Assembly: GCF_042652345.1 (NCBI RefSeq)
Contig: NZ_JBHSJJ010000013.1
Coordinates: forward strand, 62,001 to 126,000
Direction of reading: 5' to 3'
From: Negadavirga shengliensis
GTDB taxonomy: Bacteria; Bacteroidota; Bacteroidia; Cytophagales; Cyclobacteriaceae
Length of the DNA: 64,000 bases
Of this stretch, positions 61,356 to 64,000 are shown piece by piece. The number at the start of each line of letters is the position of its first letter. Position 1 is the stretch's first letter. The notes under the pieces are model-generated. The model worked only from the letters and a program-made list of their open reading frames with translations, was not told the origin of the DNA and ran no database searches. The translations under genes were made by a program, and so were the position numbers.

Positions 61356-63302
61356 TCAATCGCCAAAATAATCCAACTGAAATCTGACTCTAATGATTTT
61401 CTGAATCTCTTCTATCGGAAAAAAAGCGTTCTTCAGAAGCTGGCGGTGTAGCTTTCCCAAAGAATCCGGCCTGATGTACCTTCCCGAAGACTGTGTAGCC
61501 AGACCTTCAATCGCCCGTATCCGCATGAAAATTTCATAAGCTTTTCCAGCTTCTTTGAATAAATCTTCGTACTTGGGTTCCAGTGATGCCAATTTTTCGA
61601 ATCTTTTAAAAGTATTGTTGATGCCTACAATGCGGTGGCTCAATATCAGAACCCTGGCTGCATCCGCTAAGGGCATCATGGCCCTGAGCTTGATGTCGAA
61701 TTTTTCAGCATGTTCGCCGGATTTCTCTACCAAAAAGTTTCTGAAAAATCCCAGTGGAGGAGGGTTGAGTAAGGCGTTTTTAGCAAAAAAATGAAGGAAA
61801 AGCCTTTCCTTTTCTATTTCCCGGTAAATGTGCTGGCTGATTTCTTCGGCCAGTATTTTCTTTCCAGCTACCGGCCTGAAGTCAAAAAACACCGTGGCCA
61901 TCATCAGGGATTCCTGATCAGGTTCCCGGATCCAACTGCTGAAATACTTTTTCCAAACCGAAAGCGGTTGGCACCATTTGGGATTGTTGGCCATCATTTC
62001 AGCCGGACAGGAATGAAATCCACAAGCAAAAAGGATGTCCATCACATCTCTGGCGATAAGGTGCATGTAGGCCGTTGCTTCTTCCCTGAGCTCTTCGGGT
62101 ACGTCCTCATAAACCATCGCGTTGTCCAAATCTGTTCTCAAAAGCTGCTCCCCCCTTCCTTCGCTGCCCAGCCCCAAAAAACAAAACGCCAGATTTTTTA
62201 CACGGGGGTATGTGGGCCCATGCCTGTCCTTGGCTATGGCCACTGCCCTATTGATGATCGCATCATTGATTTCTGTAATCACATCTGAAACAAATTCAAT
62301 GGCCACCTCATTTTCCAGATAATGCTGAAGGAGGATTTCTGACTGGTTTCTTATCCGGGCAATTTCATGGATATCACTGCTGTTTAAAAGCGTGTTGATG
62401 ATGACCGCCGGACTGTTTCCCTGAGACAGCAATATATCATGATTCGACACGATACCTGCCAGTGGGGATGCCGATGTTCCGTCCTCTGTGCATATCAGAT
62501 GGTGGAGCCGGTTTTTAATCATGATGAGGTAGGCCTCGGCAAAAGCGGTGTCTTTCCTGACCGTGACCACTGGATGGCTCATGATGGCCTCCACATGGGT
62601 TGAATAGGGTTTGTTCAAAGCAATCAGCCGGTTTCGAAGGTCTCTGTCTGTGATGATCCCCTCAGGGTATCCTTCATGGTTGATGACAACGATGGACCCC
62701 ACACCCTTTTCACTCATTTTCTTTACCGCGCTGGCCACAGTATCTCCGGTCTTGCAGGTGAGCACCGGATAGGAATAATTGATTTTGGTCTGCCCTGGGA
62801 GAAGCATCAGTTTATTTTCCCTCTCATTGGCAGTGAAAAGGGAACGTGCTTTTTGAGAGTGGGAAAGGTCTGTCCGTACCACCACCTGTCCCGATGCAAA
62901 GCCTGCAGCGAAGTAAAGGCTGACCTGATTGTTTTCATGAATGATCCTGTCAAAGATGCCGACAGGAATAGCGTAAACCAAACTGTTTTCGGCTGCCTGA
63001 GCTGTTAAGATGTAAGGCCGTTTTCCCAAAAGGGCCAAAACGCCAAATACATCCCCTTCATCACAAAACTCCACAGCCATCTCTTGCCCGTCCCTGTTCT
63101 CGGTAAGGTTGATGGCTCCCTCCCTGACGACGAAAAAATAATTTTTAGCGGGCTCGCCTTTTTGAAAAAGGAATTCCCCCTTCTCAAAATAAATGAGTTC
63201 GACCTCTTTGGCTACCTGTTCCAGTAAATCTGGGGACAGAAAGCTAAAAGGAGGGTACTTTTTGAGAAACTCCATTACCCTATTGACAATAACATTGGCC
63301 AT
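61356..63302 (-). CDS. cNMP-binding/CBS/DUF294 putative nucleotidyltransferase
   Basis: A 648-residue cytoplasmic protein with a cyclic-nucleotide-binding-like domain (about 1-130, LIYFEKGEFLFQKGEPAKNYFFVV), two CBS domains (about 170-300, VKKMSEKGVGSIVVINHEGY, ITDRDLRN), a DUF294 nucleotidyltransferase-like domain (about 330-470, FLGLGSEGRGEQLLRTDLDN) with the GS-x-x-GR and Asp-x-Asp motifs, and a C-terminal DUF294_C domain (about 510-640). Order and length are standard. It probably acts as a regulator of acetate/acyl-CoA metabolism: it lies 98 bp downstream of acs. The activity is not established. Confidence 0.9.
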   Translation of the reverse strand: MANVIVNRVMEFLKKYPPFSFLSPDLLEQVAKEVELIYFEKGEFLFQKGEPAKNYFFVVREGAINLTENRDGQEMAVEFCDEGDVFGVLALLGKRPYILTAQAAENSLVYAIPVGIFDRIIHENNQVSLYFAAGFASGQVVVRTDLSHSQKARSLFTANERENKLMLLPGQTKINYSYPVLTCKTGDTVASAVKKMSEKGVGSIVVINHEGYPEGIITDRDLRNRLIALNKPYSTHVEAIMSHPVVTVRKDTAFAEAYLIMIKNRLHHLICTEDGTSASPLAGIVSNHDILLSQGNSPAVIINTLLNSSDIHEIARIRNQSEILLQHYLENEVAIEFVSDVITEINDAIINRAVAIAKDRHGPTYPRVKNLAFCFLGLGSEGRGEQLLRTDLDNAMVYEDVPEELREEATAYMHLIARDVMDILFACGFHSCPAEMMANNPKWCQPLSVWKKYFSSWIREPDQESLMMATVFFDFRPVAGKKILAEEISQHIYREIEKERLFLHFFAKNALLNPPPLGFFRNFLVEKSGEHAEKFDIKLRAMMPLADAARVLILSHRIVGINNTFKRFEKLASLEPKYEDLFKEAGKAYEIFMRIRAIEGLATQSSGRYIRPDSLGKLHRQLLKNAFFPIEEIQKIIRVRFQLDYFGD

Positions 63303-63399
63303 AACTTGGGATTAACGGCATGTGATAATGGGCGGGAATAAAGGGGGACGGCTTGCAATTATTGATCCCCAAGCCGTCCCCATCAAGGGCAGGGGTTGT

Positions 63400-64000
63400 T
63401 TATTCTACCCTTCCATTGATGATTTTATCCACCACTTCAGGATCCAATAGCGTGGATGTGTCGCCCATATTGTCCAGACTACCTTCTGCTACCTTTCTGA
63501 GTATCCTCCTCATGATTTTTCCGGACCGTGTTTTTGGAAGGCCGGGGACGATCTGGATCTTGTCCGGCTTGGCGATAGGACCAATGATCTTGTTGACCGT
63601 ATCCTTGATTTCGTTGACCAGGTTCTGTTCTGTCCTGTTTTTCATATCACAGATGACATAGGCATAAATCCCCTGTCCTTTGACCTGGTGAGGATAGCCT
63701 ACAACGGCCGACTCTATTACCAAAGGATGTTCGTTGATGGCATTTTCCACTTCTGCGGTACCCATCCTGTGACCGGATACATTGATCACGTCATCTACCC
63801 TGCCGAGAATCCTATAGTAGCCGTCATGGTCCCGTTTCACCCCGTCGCCGGTAAAGTACATCCCTTTATAGGCGGCGAAGTAGGTCTGTTTACATCGTTC
63901 GTGATCACCGTAGGTTGTTCTGAGCATACCCGGCCAAGGGAATTTTATACACAGGTTGCCTTCCACCGAATTTCCAATAAGTTCCTTCCCGTCAGGATCC
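63400..64000 (-). CDS. acs: Acetyl-CoA synthetase, C-terminal part (runs off window end)
   Basis: The last 200 codons of an ACS. The frame continues in phase past the window edge (reads DPDGKELIGNS at the end). Seen are GDGVKRDHDGYYRILGRVDD (the hinge and the Asp that holds ribose), INVSGHRMGTAEVE, and RSGKIMRRILRK with the Lys that GNAT enzymes acetylate to switch the enzyme off. It makes acetyl-CoA from acetate, ATP and CoA. The C-terminal tail ends DKIINGRVE. It is followed by the DUF294 and exonuclease genes. Confidence 0.96.
   Translation of the reverse strand, partial: DPDGKELIGNSVEGNLCIKFPWPGMLRTTYGDHERCKQTYFAAYKGMYFTGDGVKRDHDGYYRILGRVDDVINVSGHRMGTAEVENAINEHPLVIESAVVGYPHQVKGQGIYAYVICDMKNRTEQNLVNEIKDTVNKIIGPIAKPDKIQIVPGLPKTRSGKIMRRILRKVAEGSLDNMGDTSTLLDPEVVDKIINGRVE

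Overview
The window is a chromosomal segment of a Bacteroidota bacterium, most likely of the order Cytophagales (Cyclobacteriaceae-like). The grounds are SusC/SusD pairs, ECF sigma/FecR control of an STN-domain SusC, promoter boxes of the TAnnTTTG type, a YtxJ-type bacillithiol protein, TrhO, a type 2 PyrF and a quinone-linked PyrD. No rRNA, tRNA, CRISPR array, prophage or transposase gene was found.

Region 1 (1-31 kb) is a large pectin-utilisation locus, almost all on the minus strand. It opens with two successive SusC-SusD-PL1 cassettes: an STN-type SusC, SusD and a PL1 lyase (13057 down to 5715), then a second SusC, SusD and a PL1 lyase cut by the window start (5477 down to 1). An ECF sigma factor (15804-16376) and a FecR anti-sigma factor (13196-14263) should control the STN cassette; a plus-strand phosphatase gene lies between them. 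Next come a SusD-less TonB-linked barrel protein (16787-19543), a PL10 pectate lyase, a GH28 polygalacturonase, two adjacent Sde182/DUF1593 nucleoside-hydrolase-like proteins, a GH127 arabinofuranosidase-type enzyme and a DUF5703 protein. Together these would cut the homogalacturonan backbone and trim side chains, with import of products through the SusCD complexes.

Region 2 (30-39.5 kb) holds a HAD hydrolase, a small secreted HExxH protein, a LytS-type histidine kinase with its LytTR response regulator, and then a PKD-domain lipoprotein, a GH95 enzyme and an MGH1-like glycoside hydrolase.

Region 3 (39.5-64 kb) is mostly core: an HPP membrane protein, an AlkD-like glycosylase, a TonB-linked barrel protein, a nucleoside phosphorylase, TrhO, an acetyltransferase, DUF2851, PyrF, LolA, FtsK and PyrD. 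An intergenic stretch then carries a MITE/REP-like element. It is followed by a 6-bladed beta-propeller lipoprotein in visibly AT-rich DNA, a second copy of the 16787-type barrel protein, YtxJ, DUF4403, a DEDDh exonuclease, a cNMP/CBS/DUF294 protein and the C-terminal part of acetyl-CoA synthetase.

The most interesting signal is a shared operator-like motif. Tandem 10-bp repeats with consensus TACAGGWARG lie 18-19 bp upstream of a -7 box in three promoters: those of the second SusC (about 5.6 kb), the ECF sigma factor (about 16.5 kb) and the PKD lipoprotein (about 34.2 kb). None of the three has a recognisable -33 box. This suggests one activator governs both pectin cassettes and the 34-39 kb enzymes; the LytTR regulator at 33210-33932 is the best candidate in the window.
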